From positions 16,086,768 through 16,150,767 of the forward strand of contig NC_092028.1 of assembly GCF_042242105.1 (NCBI RefSeq): a DNA stretch of 64,000 nt, written 5' to 3'. Under the pieces are notes generated by a model. It saw nothing but the letters and a program-made list of their open reading frames with translations, made no database searches and was not told the DNA's origin. Source of the stretch: Pempheris klunzingeri. Lineage: Eukaryota; Chordata; Actinopteri; Acropomatiformes; Pempheridae. Of this stretch, positions 1 through 12,221 are shown one piece after another. The position numbers were made by a program, and so were the translations under genes. Each line of letters begins with the position of its first letter. Within the stretch, counting starts at the first letter, position 1.

Positions 1-2821
1 GCAAGAAAAATGGCCGAATGACTGAGAATACATTGAAGATGTATGTCGGTGTCGGTGAAAGTGCACATTTAATGAAGTGTAACTTCCATCCAACTCTGTG
101 ATCTAAGCAAACAAGTCTTATGATATTGCCTCTGGTCTGTGTTTGCACATATTGCTCCGTATGAGCTCATGAACAGCCAGTATCCACTTGTGGCTGCCAC
201 AGGAATCTGTAGACACCACCAGCATTTAGTCATGTTTTATGAGTCTGTCATCAATATTTTAGGTGTGCTGCAATTCACAAAGTCCAGACATTCTCACTCA
301 GTCACGTTCCCATTAGACATTAATTGGATTATTGAATGATTGGACAGTAATTCTTAACCATTTTAAGAGGTTTCTAAGCACAATATCACAAAAACAGGAA
401 TTGCTGTATCATCTTAGCTTAATAACCACAGCAGGGCATTCTTTTGGGGGGTTTTTTGGTGGCATTTTTGCTATTATTGGACAGATCAGTGAAGAGCAAA
501 CAGGAAATGAGGGACAAAGAGAGAGAGAGGGGTGTGACACGCAGCAACAGGCCCAGATCGGATCCAAACATGTCGTTGGGGTAAGGACTCTACCAGGTGA
601 GCTACCAGGACGCCCCCGGCAGCACATTGTTAATTGGATTTTAAACAAAAGACTTGAGCCTTAAATTGAATGATACAATATGTTTTTTTACATAAAACAT
701 TGGCCTGGTCATGAACTTAGAGGATTAAGGCTGGTGTTCTAAATTTTTCTGCCCAAAAAAATGCCCCAAAAAAAATACTCTCTGACGTCCTTACCTGTGT
801 CTCATTTGGTTCCCACAAAAGACATTTATATGGGATGCACTCAGAGAAACACCACAGTGTCCGTGTTCATTGGCATTGAGGAATACATCAGTGGGCGTCT
901 CAGAAGAATAACACATGTAAGGCTTTTGCAACTCATTACAACTCAATACATTCTTGGTTTTGGTGTTTCTCTGGTAAAAAGTACACACATCCAAAAAAAA
1001 CAAACCTTCAGCATGTGCTGGACCAAGCTGGAGATACTACTGCTAAAAGTTGTACCCACAAGAATCTGGTTTTGTGTTAATTCCTTTTCACGCTGAGCTG
1101 AAATCGAAAAGAGATGTCGGACTCAACGCTTCCACCAAATCCAGATGACAGACAGATGATATGTTTCTCTAAGTTTGTTTGAAATGCAGGATATTCTTGA
1201 TTAAAGCTGCTCAAAACAACTAAAAAGCAAAGACAATAAATTACACATCCATGAAATTCTTCTCTTCTCGTGGGGACAGTAATTTGTTTAGCTTTGGCTG
1301 GCATGCAGCTTCCAAGGATTTGAGCCCACAATTTAATGCATGCCATCGATTCCGGCCATTGTGGATTTGTTTGCATGAGTGAAAATCACCCAATGTGGAT
1401 TGAGTTACAGGCCACTGCGACTATTTAAGATTAAGCGCGATGAGGGATGTATATTTTGTGCGGTGATTCTTATTTGGGAGTAATGGGCACATGGCAGACT
1501 AATCAGAGATGCTCCGAGGGAGGGATGAACCGCTCTGAGGGCTGCGTTGAAGGAAAAGGGGGCTGATTTCTACGCAGCAGATAAAAAAGTAGGATTAGAG
1601 TGTAAAAGTGGTTTCCCTCTGAAGAGCCACAAATGAAGACGGTTCATACTGAGGACTCCACACATTTTCCACCCGTACCGCAGTCTCCTTCGATTCAGGG
1701 AAGAAATGCTCGGGGATTTTCTCTCTTCTCTGTGGTTTAGGCCTCACAGCATCTTGTTAAATTGTGACTCCAGCTTTAATTGATGAGAGAGTAATTTGGG
1801 TTAGAGGGATTTTCAAATGGTCATAGTAGCTCCACACAAATTGAGGAACTTTTTAGGGATATGAGATTAAGAACTTTTACAATAGGATTTTATTACATTG
1901 TTTTTCTGGACACGTTTCAGTGCATGCTTCTGTTGCCATTTTAGCCAACAAATTAAACCAGCCCCAGCTTATTGGGCCTTGATTGGAAAACTTGAACAAT
2001 CAAAGTTTATGGAGAAACTTGCAGTTGGTTGATGAGGTACTAACCGAGACACTGTCGCCAAATGGATGGAAACCTTTCACACTGAGAAATAAAAACTGCA
2101 TTCTTAAAATAAAAATGCAACTCCTCTGGAAACATCCTTACTCTTTTGGAAATTTACACACGTCTGTATGGAAGAAACGTGCTTAGATCAAAAGCTGGGT
2201 TTACTAGTTAAACCTACACTAGCCACTTTGCCTTCCACCTGCATCTTCAAACAAAATGTTAACACACTGCGTACAGTCAATCACTCTGAATGAAAAAGGC
2301 TCGCACCTGGTCTTCACGCATGGTTTCTTTTCATTTGCGAAAGACCCTATTCATTATTCTACTAGATGGAAATACAGCCCTCTAGTTTGGCCAATAAAAA
2401 AATCCCTAATTGGTTCTTGATTTGCTCCATGGTGTTATTAATCCCTAACCACCCAGTCGCTCATTCACTATGAGTCTGATTAACTACAATCAATTGTTTA
2501 CATGCAGAAGAACCAGCACAACATGTCACTGATTTGTGGGATAGAGACAAGGTGTATTCGCTGTATGTACGTGCAGACACAGTGCAGACACACATGCACA
2601 CAGAGTAGCCTTTCTTCTTTCCAAAAATGAAAATCAATTTCCTGGCCACGTGAGTGCATGTCTTTTTGATGCAATATGTCATATGCATCCTGTCTGACTC
2701 AGTCCTTCCAATGGTTGTGTGTTGGTGGGGTTTTTTTTCTAAGAATGGCCACACCACAGCACCGTCTAGTGACATACAGCACAGCACGCAAAGCGAGCCA
2801 TCACGAATGGTCATTTTCTGA

Positions 2822-2864
<43 letters not shown>
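2822..2864. repeat. CA microsatellite
   Basis: An almost pure CA dinucleotide run with a short CGCG interruption near its left end. It lies in intergenic sequence. Confidence 0.95.
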
Positions 2865-2867
<3 letters not shown>

Positions 2868-3434
2868 CCATGTTGCCAAGTTGTAAATCATTTTCACATG
2901 TTGGACCTTCATCCAATACATTTCATGTCAAGGGCTGGTGCTTAAATCCGCCAACAAAGGTCAGTGCAAAATCTTTTCAAATTTTCAGATGCCTCTCAGC
3001 CATCTTGTAACAATTGTGCATTTTATAATCAAAAAGAGGCTGCAGTGTGTTTCTTTTTAACTGATTTCAGCTGAAAAGACATGTTTCTTCATATAAAGAC
3101 TAACTTAACTGGACTTAACCGTAATAACGCCACACAGAAGAGCCTCCCTGGCAGGATGCAGACAAACCACGGATACACGTTGGAGCTCGTATTCATGTTC
3201 AAGTTGTTTTTCTTGAAGTGAAACTGAGAGATCTGACCTGGTAACCTCCAGCATGATAGATTCCTCTGCGCTATACCTACTGGTGAACTGATGGCTACAA
3301 ACAGATGTTGTAACAAGTAATATGTCACATACGGCATGTTACAGAAGGTGCAAAACAAGCCTCGTAGTCAGACACTCACCATATCCCATCTTATCATGGC
3401 ACAGTCCCTGTAAGTCTATACTGTATGTGCATGT

Positions 3435-3665
3435 GAAAACTCACCAAAGTGATTCCAGTTCATCCCTAGGGCAACAAAAATGTGTGTCCCAAATTTCATG
3501 GCAATACAGTTAATAGCAGTTGGGACGTTTCACTTAAAGCCACAAATGTCAACTTCATTGTAGCGCTGAAGGGGAAGTCAGGAAAGTGAGTAGGATTCAT
3601 CATCTGGGAGTCATGAATGTCTGCATCAAATCTTCAGCCAATCTATCCAATACTTTTACAGTTTG
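3435..3665 (+). repeat. Teleost interspersed repeat, copy A
   Basis: This stretch contains phrases such as CAAATTTCATGGCAAT, CCACAAATGTCAACTTCAT and GTAGGATTCATCATCTGGGA. I recognise these as typical of a very common fish interspersed repeat. Its reverse complement matches about 230 bp at 35062-35325 in this same window (for example TTGACATTTGTGGCTTTAAG against TTGACAGTTATGGCTTTGAG), so the repeat status is visible directly. I cannot assign a transposon class and no terminal repeats were found. Confidence 0.75.
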
Positions 3666-5066
3666 GGTTAAGAGACTAAAAGAAATTATCTTTATGCGAT
3701 TTTTTGCTCAATATTCAATGAGATGGGATAGAAACTCTACTTTGTTTACAAGAGAATTCGTTCAAATCTTTGCTGTTTTGCTCAGTCACTGCCCGGCTTG
3801 ATTTCATATCGTAGGTGACATCACTGTTTAGTGCCCGTTAGGTCAGAAGACTTTGGTCTGAAAGCGTCAAATATACCTTCTCAGACTCCTGCTCTATGAC
3901 GGCATACCGCTTCATGTGGTGAATGCTAAACCAGAGCTGAGCTTGAGCTTTGAAGCTATTGTTAAAACCTGTGAGGGTGTAATACCTTCAGTCACACGGG
4001 GACAATGAATAGTGTGATTCATATCTCGTAAAAGACAACACCTGCGAGCACATGCCATACTGTGCTCTAACCCTGTGCTAACGTGACGGGGGAAAATAGG
4101 CCACGACTACATTTCCCAGATCCCAAATCTAATTGAATCTGTCATAACTGCTCTAATGATGGACACGTATAACCCCGGAGTACCCCAAGGGCCAGGGCTT
4201 GGGTCCTGTGAATCCCGGAGATAACATGCCCCACAGGTGTGGGAAGATGATGTACACAGACTCAGGTTACAGCAGACTCGCTTGGGACAGGTTGATGGAG
4301 GCTCTGATTGATCCTGAAAACAGAGAAGCCTGTGGGAGAATTGTAATTGAACCTGGAACAGATGTTAAACAGTCCAGGAAGAATGTGGTTATGATGAAGG
4401 TACACAGCCTGAAAGTCAAAATTACACAGGATGAACAGAAAGACCACAAACTTATTTAATGGTTTTTTGAGTCTTTTGGGTGCATTAAAGGCTAACCAGA
4501 CGACACACACCGAAGGGGCAACAGGGTTCGCTGCGCAGTTACAAAAATGTATCAGAACTCTATCAGAAACGTGGTCCTGGAGAAAACACGTCTCCGCTAA
4601 TCCAACAAGCAGCAAAATGTGTTCCAAATTTAAGAATAACCACAGATAGTCAGTGCCAAACCCTCAGTCCTCCAAACTCCCTCACTAACATGAATATTTT
4701 CTCAACTTTAACTCATCGGGGATAAACTGTATTTCACATTTAAGCTTCTGAAGGGTACACCACATAAATTGTGTGTGACTGTGCTGCTTAATGTGACTGT
4801 GAGAAATGCCCTCTGATGTGAGTCGTCTTATAGCACAAATACACCACCAGTAAATGCACATGTGGGGAAAGTTAAAAATCATATGTGTTTGTCCCTTATG
4901 CTGTTATTATTCCCTCGTCATTATCATTGTGATATTTTTTGCTCTGTCTTTACATCATTATGACTGATGTTATACTGTATGACACCCTATTGTGTCTATG
5001 AGGCATTTAATGTTGAATTTACTCCACGTTCAAATGTGAATCGCCATTGCCATTTGAAGCTGTTAT

Positions 5067-5447
5067 AAAAAACTATTACACTGCATTTCAGAGGGAAATA
5101 TCTAACTATATTATCTGTAGACAGTTAAATTGCACTTACGTACAGTTTTGAGCGAATGCATTTATATTGGATCTACGTGTTGATGTACTTCTCTTCAAAT
5201 AAGTAATTAAAATATCAATTATCTATATTTACCACCTGGAACATTAAAGTGATGCTTACACATGAATGCATCAATACTTAGAATACAATTATCTAATATT
5301 CTGACAGGTCGTTCTGCATAGTGAGTACTTTTTACTTTTAATACTTTGAATACATGCTGCTGCTATTTTTTTTTGCATTTCTACTCAAGCACTTTTTTTT
5401 AGATACAAATGTTTTATCATTTTAATTCAAACTTTTACAGTATATTT

Positions 5448-5481
<34 letters not shown>

Positions 5482-5662
5482 ACACTGATAAGAGTCTTCC
5501 TCTGTGATAACTGCTTTTATCCTTTTGCTGACAATACATTTATAATTCTTTTATTATACATTTTATTTAAATTCAGTTTGCAGGACCTTTACTTGTAATA
5601 AAATATTTAGTGCATCATTTATTTGAATAAAAGTTCACAGTAATTCCTCCACCACTGATGGT
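5067..5662 (+). repeat. Teleost interspersed repeat with CCTCCACCACTG end
   Basis: An old repeat running from a CATTTCAGAGGGAAATAT phrase to a TTCCTCCACCACTGATG end. It passes through TTCTGCATAGTGAGTACTTT and GCAGGACCTTTACTTGTAAT, wording typical of an abundant teleost repeat. A second, split copy lies in hagh intron 2 (about 7763-7900 and 8680-8890). The shared order of anchors (GATGCT, AATGCATC, TTCTGCATA, GTACTTT) shows the relationship. It contains the AT microsatellite at 5455-5480. The transposon class is not known to me. Confidence 0.65.
5455..5480. repeat. AT microsatellite, about 13 units
   Basis: A pure AT dinucleotide run inside an older interspersed repeat. Confidence 0.95.
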
Positions 5663-5959
5663 CGGAAACACATAGTACAGTGACTGGGTGATGATTAATT
5701 CTAATATCCCTGATTTAACTAGACAATACAATAAAACAGATCAATCAATGCAACCAAACTGTGTTTTGAGGGCTTATTTTTAACTACTGTACAAGGCAGC
5801 ATAAAATGTATCAGAAACATGGTCATGATGGCACAGCACTGCCATCTGCTGATCCACACAGATACTGTAAATACATTTAACATTCAATCCTCCAGTAAAA
5901 ACTCTCTCTCTTCCTGAGTCTGGGAGTTTATTTGTGTCTCGTTAGTGTCTTTATTTCCA

Positions 5960-6622
5960 CTACTGCTCTGGTCTGTCCACTCTGAAGCTCATGGTGACGA
6001 CGTCCTCGATCCCAGCCTGCAGCTCGTCGTGCTCCTGCACGGAGGAGACTCCTTTCGGGGTCCCGGTCAGGATGAGATCCCCCTCCTCCAGGGTGATGAA
6101 GTCGCTGATGTAGCTGATGAGGTACGGGATGGAGAAAATCATCTGGGAGGTGCAGCCGCTCTGCCGCAGCTGGTCGTTGACCTTCAGCCACAGCTTCACG
6201 CTCCCCGGGTCAGGGATGCGCTCCTTGGGGATGAACTCACTGACGGGGCAGGAGGTGTTGAAAGCCTTGGCCAGGGTCCAGGGCAGACCCTTGGACTTGC
6301 ACTCATCCTGGATGTCCCTGGCTGTCATGTCCAAGCACAAAGCATAGCCTGCAACATGATCCATGGCGGCGCACTGAGGGATGGCAGTGCCCCCTTTCCC
6401 GATGACCACCCCGAACTCCACTTCGTGGTGCAGGTTGCTGGTGTACAGGGGCACCAGGATGGGGGAGCCCTCTCGTACATATGCAGAAGGTGGCTTCAAG
6501 AACAAGACGGGCTCCGTAGGAATCGCATTTTTCAGCTCTTTGGCGTGATCCGCGTAGTTTCTCCCAACACAAATGATCTTCCTCCCCCATTCCCAGAATC
6601 GAGAGATATTTCGTGCTGTCAT
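5960..6622 (-). CDS. fahd1: Acylpyruvase / oxaloacetate decarboxylase FAHD1
   Basis: Fumarylacetoacetate hydrolase domain protein 1. The family hydrolyses acylpyruvates and decarboxylates oxaloacetate in mitochondria. It is a single intronless exon of 220 aa, close to the 224 aa I recall for human FAHD1. Recognisable blocks in order are SRFWEWGRKIICVGRNYADH near the N-terminus, the Mg-binding-type LHHEVEFGVVIGKG segment, LCLDMTARDIQDECKSKGLP, PWTLAKAFNTSCPVS, and the ILTGTPKGV loop near the C-terminus. I chose the ATG at 6622 because it gives the family N-terminus and has A at -3. The open frame runs upstream to 6697, but only a TTG is available there. AATAAA-type signals on the minus strand lie within 30 bp after the stop (5950-5955 and 5927-5932). 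It is divergent from hagh across about 400 bp. Confidence 0.96.
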   Translation of the reverse strand: MTARNISRFWEWGRKIICVGRNYADHAKELKNAIPTEPVLFLKPPSAYVREGSPILVPLYTSNLHHEVEFGVVIGKGGTAIPQCAAMDHVAGYALCLDMTARDIQDECKSKGLPWTLAKAFNTSCPVSEFIPKERIPDPGSVKLWLKVNDQLRQSGCTSQMIFSIPYLISYISDFITLEEGDLILTGTPKGVSSVQEHDELQAGIEDVVTMSFRVDRPEQ

Positions 6623-7025
6623 GGTGCAGAAATGTGAAGCTTTGAGCCGCTCTGAGGCAGTCCGCACCAGGTTCACTAAACTTTGACCGACACTCAAGTT
6701 CCCGTAGAAAGATTAACCTACGGCAAGCCTGAAAGGACATACGGCGAACTCACAAATCATAATAGCGCCATTATATCGATGTATTTGAGTTGTTTATTAC
6801 TCATAAGCTAGAACATCACCACCCACACATACCTTAGCGTAATTTTATAGATTCGTCTTTATATCTAATAACCATTTTATTCACGTGTTTACCGATTATT
6901 CGCGATCTATTCCCCCAGAGTTGATTGGTGCATCCTGGGAGGTTAAAGTTGAAGCGGAACTGAAGCAGAACCAAACTTTTCTGGTTTATCCGCATGAGAT
7001 AAGGCTGCATGTAGCCGCTGTTGTT
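6623..7025. promoter_or_regulatory. Divergent fahd1/hagh promoter interval
   Basis: About 400 bp separate the fahd1 ATG (minus) from the hagh ATG (plus), so both transcripts must start here. I see no clear TATA box facing hagh. An inverted CCAAT box (ATTGG, 6924-6928) lies about 100 bp upstream of the hagh ATG. A head-to-head arrangement of these two genes is also what I recall for human chromosome 16p13.3. The promoter role is inferred from gene geometry only. Confidence 0.6.
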
Positions 7026-10000
7026 ATGTTATTCAAGTCACTCGTAGGGAGTGCCTGCACTCTGCTCGGAGCTGCAACAGCCTTCAAATTTGGTACGTCC
7101 ACACCGACGCTCTAGCTAGCGATGCTAGCTTGTGTGCATGGATGCAAACTGTATTAGTTAAGGACGGCTAACGTGTTTTTGTTTTGTCGTGTCCTCGGAG
7201 GGGAGCTGTCAGGAGAACACAGCTGGCCTGTCTGGTCAAACATCTGCAGCTGATTACATAATGTCCTCAGTGGCAGTCAAGTTAGGTCACAGCTGTGGCA
7301 GCTAGCTAGGAGAAGAGCATGTAGTGTATTTTTAAAGTTAGCATCGAAGCTAACATTGTCGCATTAGCTTACAGGTTGAATACTTTGCAGCTACGTAATG
7401 ACAAGTGTTTGAGGCTGCGTTAAATATGCATTTTTAGAGAAAGGATGCCTGTTTGAGAATTGTCCAGGACTGAAACGAGGGATTTGAGACATTGCTGTGT
7501 GTCTAATTGTGACTTGTATCCTCTTCTGAAGCACCTGTGGAAGTCCAGGCCCAAGCAGCTGCTCTCCTTCACAGCACAGTGAGGAAGACTTCTCTGGTGG
7601 ATCAAGCCAACATGAGGGTTGAACTTCTCCCAGCACTCAGCGACAACTACATGTACCTCCTGATCGATGTGGACTCCAGAGAAGCAGCTATTGTCGACCC
7701 TGTGGAGCCAACAAAGGTCTGTGCTTTAGATTAGATTACATTACATTCAATGCTGGAAAGTGACAGAGCACATTTTCTCATGTACTCTTCTTACTTTTTG
7801 GGTTACTAGAGCGTCTATAGTCTATGCTACTTTATACTTCTACTCTACTAAAATATAATGTAAATATTCCTCTATTTACTCCACTTACATGTATTTAACA
7901 TTACCAGGGCGGCCGTGGGTCCATAAAAAGTATTTGATAGTCGTAAATTTCTGTTAAATATTTATTCTCTGAATGCTGTAAACCTGGTGTAAAATCCACT
8001 CCAAGAACAAAATGTCTGAACGTTTAATATTTGATGAAATCAGTTCAGAGTTGAATTCAAACGTCTCTGTTATCCTGTTACAGTTTAGCTACACTGAACA
8101 CAAAACATATAGGACTCTGACTGTAAGACAGTTTTAGTGATTTAAAATCATTAAGGTCAAATATATATTTTTTCACATTAATAAACACATTGTGACAGAT
8201 GTTCTTTAACTAAACCAGTTATTGTGTTTTTGATGTACTTATACTTTTGAACAGACAGCATATGTATTTTATACGACGATGTTTATTGCAAAATTGGTCT
8301 TAAATTTAATTAAGATGATATTAAATACTTTCAAAAAGTCTTCAACTCTCATGCATGTACTGGTTCCTCGGTCCTTTACAGATTAGTGTGTTACAAACAA
8401 AACGTTATCACCTTATATAACATGATAACAGTATATTTATCTTGTGTAAATTCCATTGAGAAACTGATCAGGCAGAAATGTCTGTGTCTGGGTGATCCTG
8501 CAAATGAAATCCCTGAACAGTCGGTGGTGCTTGCAATATTCATAAATCAGTTTTGTTTAGTTGTAACATTATCCTGTAATAATAAACACAGAGATATTAT
8601 TTGGATAGTTATCACTGTATAAACAATGTGGCAAAAATCTCGTTGGGTGACACATTTACAGTATATTGCCTTTCAGTAGATACTGAGGCATTGTTATAGA
8701 TTAAACCCACCAATATTACATAATGGAGGCAAAATCAGCTCCACATCGACCAGCTCCTAAATCAAAATGATGCTAGTTGTTAATGCATCTATGTTGATCC
8801 AATAATTCAGTATGTATACTGTATATAAGGAGGCCCTTCTGCATAACAAGTACTTTCATCTGTAAAATGCCAAAATATAAAAAAAAAAAAACAGCAAATC
8901 CTCACATGAGAAACTTGAAGCAATAAATATTCTGCACTTTTGCTTTATAAATGTTTCAAACAATTCTCCAAATTGTCGGTTATTAATTTTCTTTCGATGT
9001 TTAATCGACTAATCGCTCACCTACTACTTTCAACAGGTTGTGGAAGCTGTCAGAAAACATGGCGTTAAACTGACAACAGTTCTGACCACTCATCACCACT
9101 GGTAAGCTATGTGTTACATCAGTGTTTTATTTCCTACTTAGAGCTAAACCAGCTACTGTTTGCATCCTTATTTCATGAGAGCACACTCAAAACAAAACAC
9201 TCCAAACCAGCCAAAAATGCCCACATGCTAACAGATCACTTTCTCTCCTCAGGGATCATGCTAGTGGAAATGAGAAGATGGTGAAGCTGATGCCAGGCCT
9301 GAGGGTCTACGGCGGAGACGACCGAGTTGATGCCATTACAAAAAAAGTTTCTCACAACAACAGTTTCAAAGTAAGACCATCGAACTGTTTATTATACAGT
9401 CCAAATCTAAGCCCCAAATGCGGGACGTTTGCTCATTGGTGTCATTCGTTCCCAGGTTGGATCACTGAATGTCAAATGCCTGTTTACACCGTGTCACACG
9501 ACTGGCCACATCTGCTACTACGTGACAAAAGAAAACAGCACTGAGCCTCCAGCTGTTTTCACAGGTAGGTCCAATCACATTAACAGGGTTTCCTGCCAAA
9601 ACCCTCAAATCTGTCAAGCTTGACCAATATGCATTGACGCTAACAAGTTAGCAGTCTGTCATGTGCGACCTTTAAGGCCCCAAGGACGCTGTTTTCTTCC
9701 ATGCAGGAGACACACTGTTTGTGGCCGGTTGTGGTAAATTCTTCGAGGGTACAGCAGAGCAGATGTACAGAGCCTTGATAGAAATTCTGGGACGCCTGCC
9801 TCCTGAAACGGTAAATATATACTCCATCTGTAATGGTTAGATGGTACTGAAAGTCTAAATGTGACGCTGAAGATGTGGATATTTCTTGAAATAATTTACT
9901 ACAGATTTGAGATGACAGCTAAGTTATACAAGAGCTAAAAGCTATGTTGTTTTTGGGTGTTGAATATGTCATCTGATAAAGTACACTTAAGCTTTGTCAT

Positions 10001-10494
10001 AAACTGATGAATCGCGCTGTGTTTGTGTTCCAGCGCGTTTACTGCGGTCATGAGTACACTGTCAGCAATCTGAAATTTGCACGTCACGTGGAGCCGGACA
10101 ATGAAATCATTCAGAAGAAGCTAGCATGGGCAAAGGTATCTGACTGATGATCAATGATCGCCTCAAGCAGATGATCAACCTCTGATAGAGCTGAAAATAA
10201 AAGAACTTTGTGTCTTTGTAAATCTACAGGAGAAATGCAGCAATGGAGAACCCACCATCCCGTCCACTTTGGCAGATGAATTCACATTTAACCCCTTTAT
10301 GAGAGTAAAGTATGTAGAGCGTGACTGAATGCTAATGACATCAGAAGATTATAACTCACAACACACACTCATATTCTTTTACTGTTTAATTCAGAGAGAA
10401 GTCCGTGCAAGACCACGTGAAGCAGACCAACCCGACTGAAACCATGAGAAGTCTCCGGAAAGAAAAAGACGGCTTCCGGGTGCCCAAGGAGTGA
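7026..10494 (+). CDS. hagh: Hydroxyacylglutathione hydrolase (glyoxalase II)
   Basis: Hydrolyses S-D-lactoylglutathione to D-lactate and glutathione, the second glyoxalase step. There are nine coding exons: 7026-7092, 7532-7716, 9037-9101, 9253-9370, 9456-9564, 9707-9810, 10034-10135, 10230-10309 and 10395-10494. All have GT-AG borders and give 309 aa (human 308). Metallo-beta-lactamase metal ligands are intact: THHHWDH (H103, H105, D107, H108), H159 in PCHTTGH, D183 in FTGDTLF and H222 in CGHEYT. The intron between exons 3 and 4 splits the codon for W106. Residues 1-48 form a presequence starting [17 protein letters not shown], consistent with mitochondrial import. The internal ATG at 7612 (M49, [15 protein letters not shown]) matches the cytosolic start known in mammals. 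A possible polyadenylation signal is AATAAA at 11387-11392. Confidence 0.97.
7717..9036. other. hagh intron 2 with nested old repeats
   Basis: A 1.3-kb intron. Its left part (about 7763-7900, GCTACTTTATACTTCTACT) and right part (about 8680-8890, TTCTGCATAACAAGTACTTT) belong to the same repeat family as 5067-5662. They are separated by about 780 bp of other sequence. Inside that insert, 7915-7965 and the reverse complement of 8285-8345 resemble each other weakly (AAAGTATTTGATAGTCG against AAAGTATTTAATATCAT), which may be degenerate inverted ends. No coding exon was seen. Confidence 0.5.
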
Positions 10495-12020
10495 TGTCCA
10501 GCGCACTGCTTCAGAACAACTGCTTACAACACTGCAAGCTGTGAATACTATACTACAGAAAATATCTGTAATTCATCTGCAAAGCCACTTCAAATACCAG
10601 TAGATCTGCTACTTTCACTCAATCATTTGTTTCCACTAGATTCAGCCCTAACAAGGCTCTAAACTTCCATCTTCATTTTAGTTGTAGTTGGTTTGTTTGG
10701 ACAAAGTTGGTGTGATAGGTTTAAGGAATGTAAGGCCATTAATTGAACACTTTAAGTGAGAAGTTTATTAATGTGTAAATTGAAGTTTTAGAGTCTGTTT
10801 AGTTTTAAATTGTAATATATTAATGTACAAACTATTATTTCATGAAGTGTTCCGATTTGAAGACTTTAACAAGACGGGGAGCCGCTTGAGTAACAAATGT
10901 TGGAATATGTATAATAAGCTGTAAATTGATAAAGTAATTTCTTTAAAGATTCGTATCAATGTTTTATTCTGACCTGGGATGTTTGCTCAAGCCGTTTCTT
11001 TTCATATTTGCATGGAAGCTTTTAGCTTAGTCGTTGATTATATAAAATTCAGCTTTTTATTTCTTATCTTATTTAAAAGCATTCTCTGAGCAAAACATCG
11101 TGTGTCAGCATTAAATGTTATTCTGGATGCTCTTGTGCATGAGGCATGAGTTCTGCATGAGGTTTGTTGGAAAAAGCAAAACATCTATTTTAAGTCAGCA
11201 GAATGTTGCATTCAGAATGTATCTTATGCATTAAAAGCAAAAGCACTTTTGTTATATTATTAAATGTTATATTATCAGATACACAGTACGAAGTATTTAA
11301 AGCTTGGACATACATGTAAACCCTAGCAATAATGAAATAATCACGATCAAAACATATAATCAAAGTTATTATGAACAGCTGGTAAAAATAAAGTGACAAA
11401 TACATTCATTCTTGTGGGTGTAAATGTATTCTACTTCATTTTTTGCAAGTATATTAGCATTTGTAGATATGATAAAGGATTTAACAGTGGAATTTTTTTC
11501 GTTTAGGTCCATTGAAAATGCTTGAAAAGTGCTTGAATTTTACTGTTAAAAACTGTATGAACTCTATATATTACTGGATTATTATTATGGCCAATAAGAT
11601 TATTTACATACAAGTATTTTACACCCAGACCATCAAATATTTTTAAATTTAGACTTGACAGACAAAATGCTGAAGCAGAATTAAACAGTCAAGTGACACA
11701 TTAATAAAAAAAAAAACAGGTAATTTGAATGCAAGTAATGTAATGAAATAACAAAGTAATAAACAAATGAGGACATTTCCTCCACAACAACACCACTTTA
11801 ATTTGACACACACGGTTGGATGTTTCCGGCTCGATTAAAATGTCTTGGATCTGATATGTTGGCTCGATGATGTCGCGATAACTTCCCAAGTCTGACTGCA
11901 GAAATGTAGAATAATGATTTTACGGAGAATCGCAGCCGCACACGGATAAAAAAAAACCAACCCAAGCCGGAACCATTTAATCTGAGGTAACCGTGCTTCT
12001 CTTGACGTGTCTTTCACCTG

Positions 12021-12052
<32 letters not shown>

Positions 12053-12221
12053 GCAGAGCCGCTGGTGCTGCTACCAGAAGGAGCCTTCACCTGCTAACTT
12101 ACCGCTAAACAGCGCCAGTGATAAATGAACACCTGGTGCGCAGGTAATGAAGTAACGCTGACTTTGATTAAACTCTTCCTGTAGCGTCACCCGCCGTGGT
12201 GCGCATGCGTGTGAGGGTGCC
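10495..12221. other. hagh 3'UTR and haghl upstream region
   Basis: The first part is A/T-rich and holds the presumed hagh 3'UTR up to about 11390-11410. From about 11900 it becomes G/C-richer and leads into haghl, with a (CAT)10 run at 12021-12050 and a short upstream ORF at 12205-12225. No further gene was seen. Confidence 0.55.
12021..12050. repeat. (CAT)10 trinucleotide repeat
   Basis: Ten perfect CAT units about 170 bp upstream of the haghl start codon, probably in its promoter or 5'UTR. Confidence 0.95.

Larger units (their letters stand above)
1..5959. other. Gene-poor flank left of fahd1
   Basis: I see no convincing gene here. Open frames are short and mostly need non-ATG starts. The stretch holds a CA microsatellite (2822-2864), an AT microsatellite (5455-5480), one copy of a teleost interspersed repeat at about 3435-3665 and another family at about 5067-5662. 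A 4160-4459 open frame is treated as an uncertain candidate in the findings. The sequence at about 1380-1860 is less A/T-rich than its surroundings and looks unique, but nothing in it can be assigned. Confidence 0.6.

Noticed and set aside
139-664. Overlapping short frames at the left edge
   Set aside because: Non-ATG starts, no codon bias, no similarity recognised; treated as noise.
5945-6637. 230-codon plus-strand frame opposite fahd1
   Set aside because: Exact antisense of a strongly conserved single-exon enzyme gene. The peptide resembles nothing.
6623-6697. 25-residue N-terminal extension of fahd1
   Set aside because: It would need a TTG start. The in-frame ATG at 6622 gives the family N-terminus and a good context.
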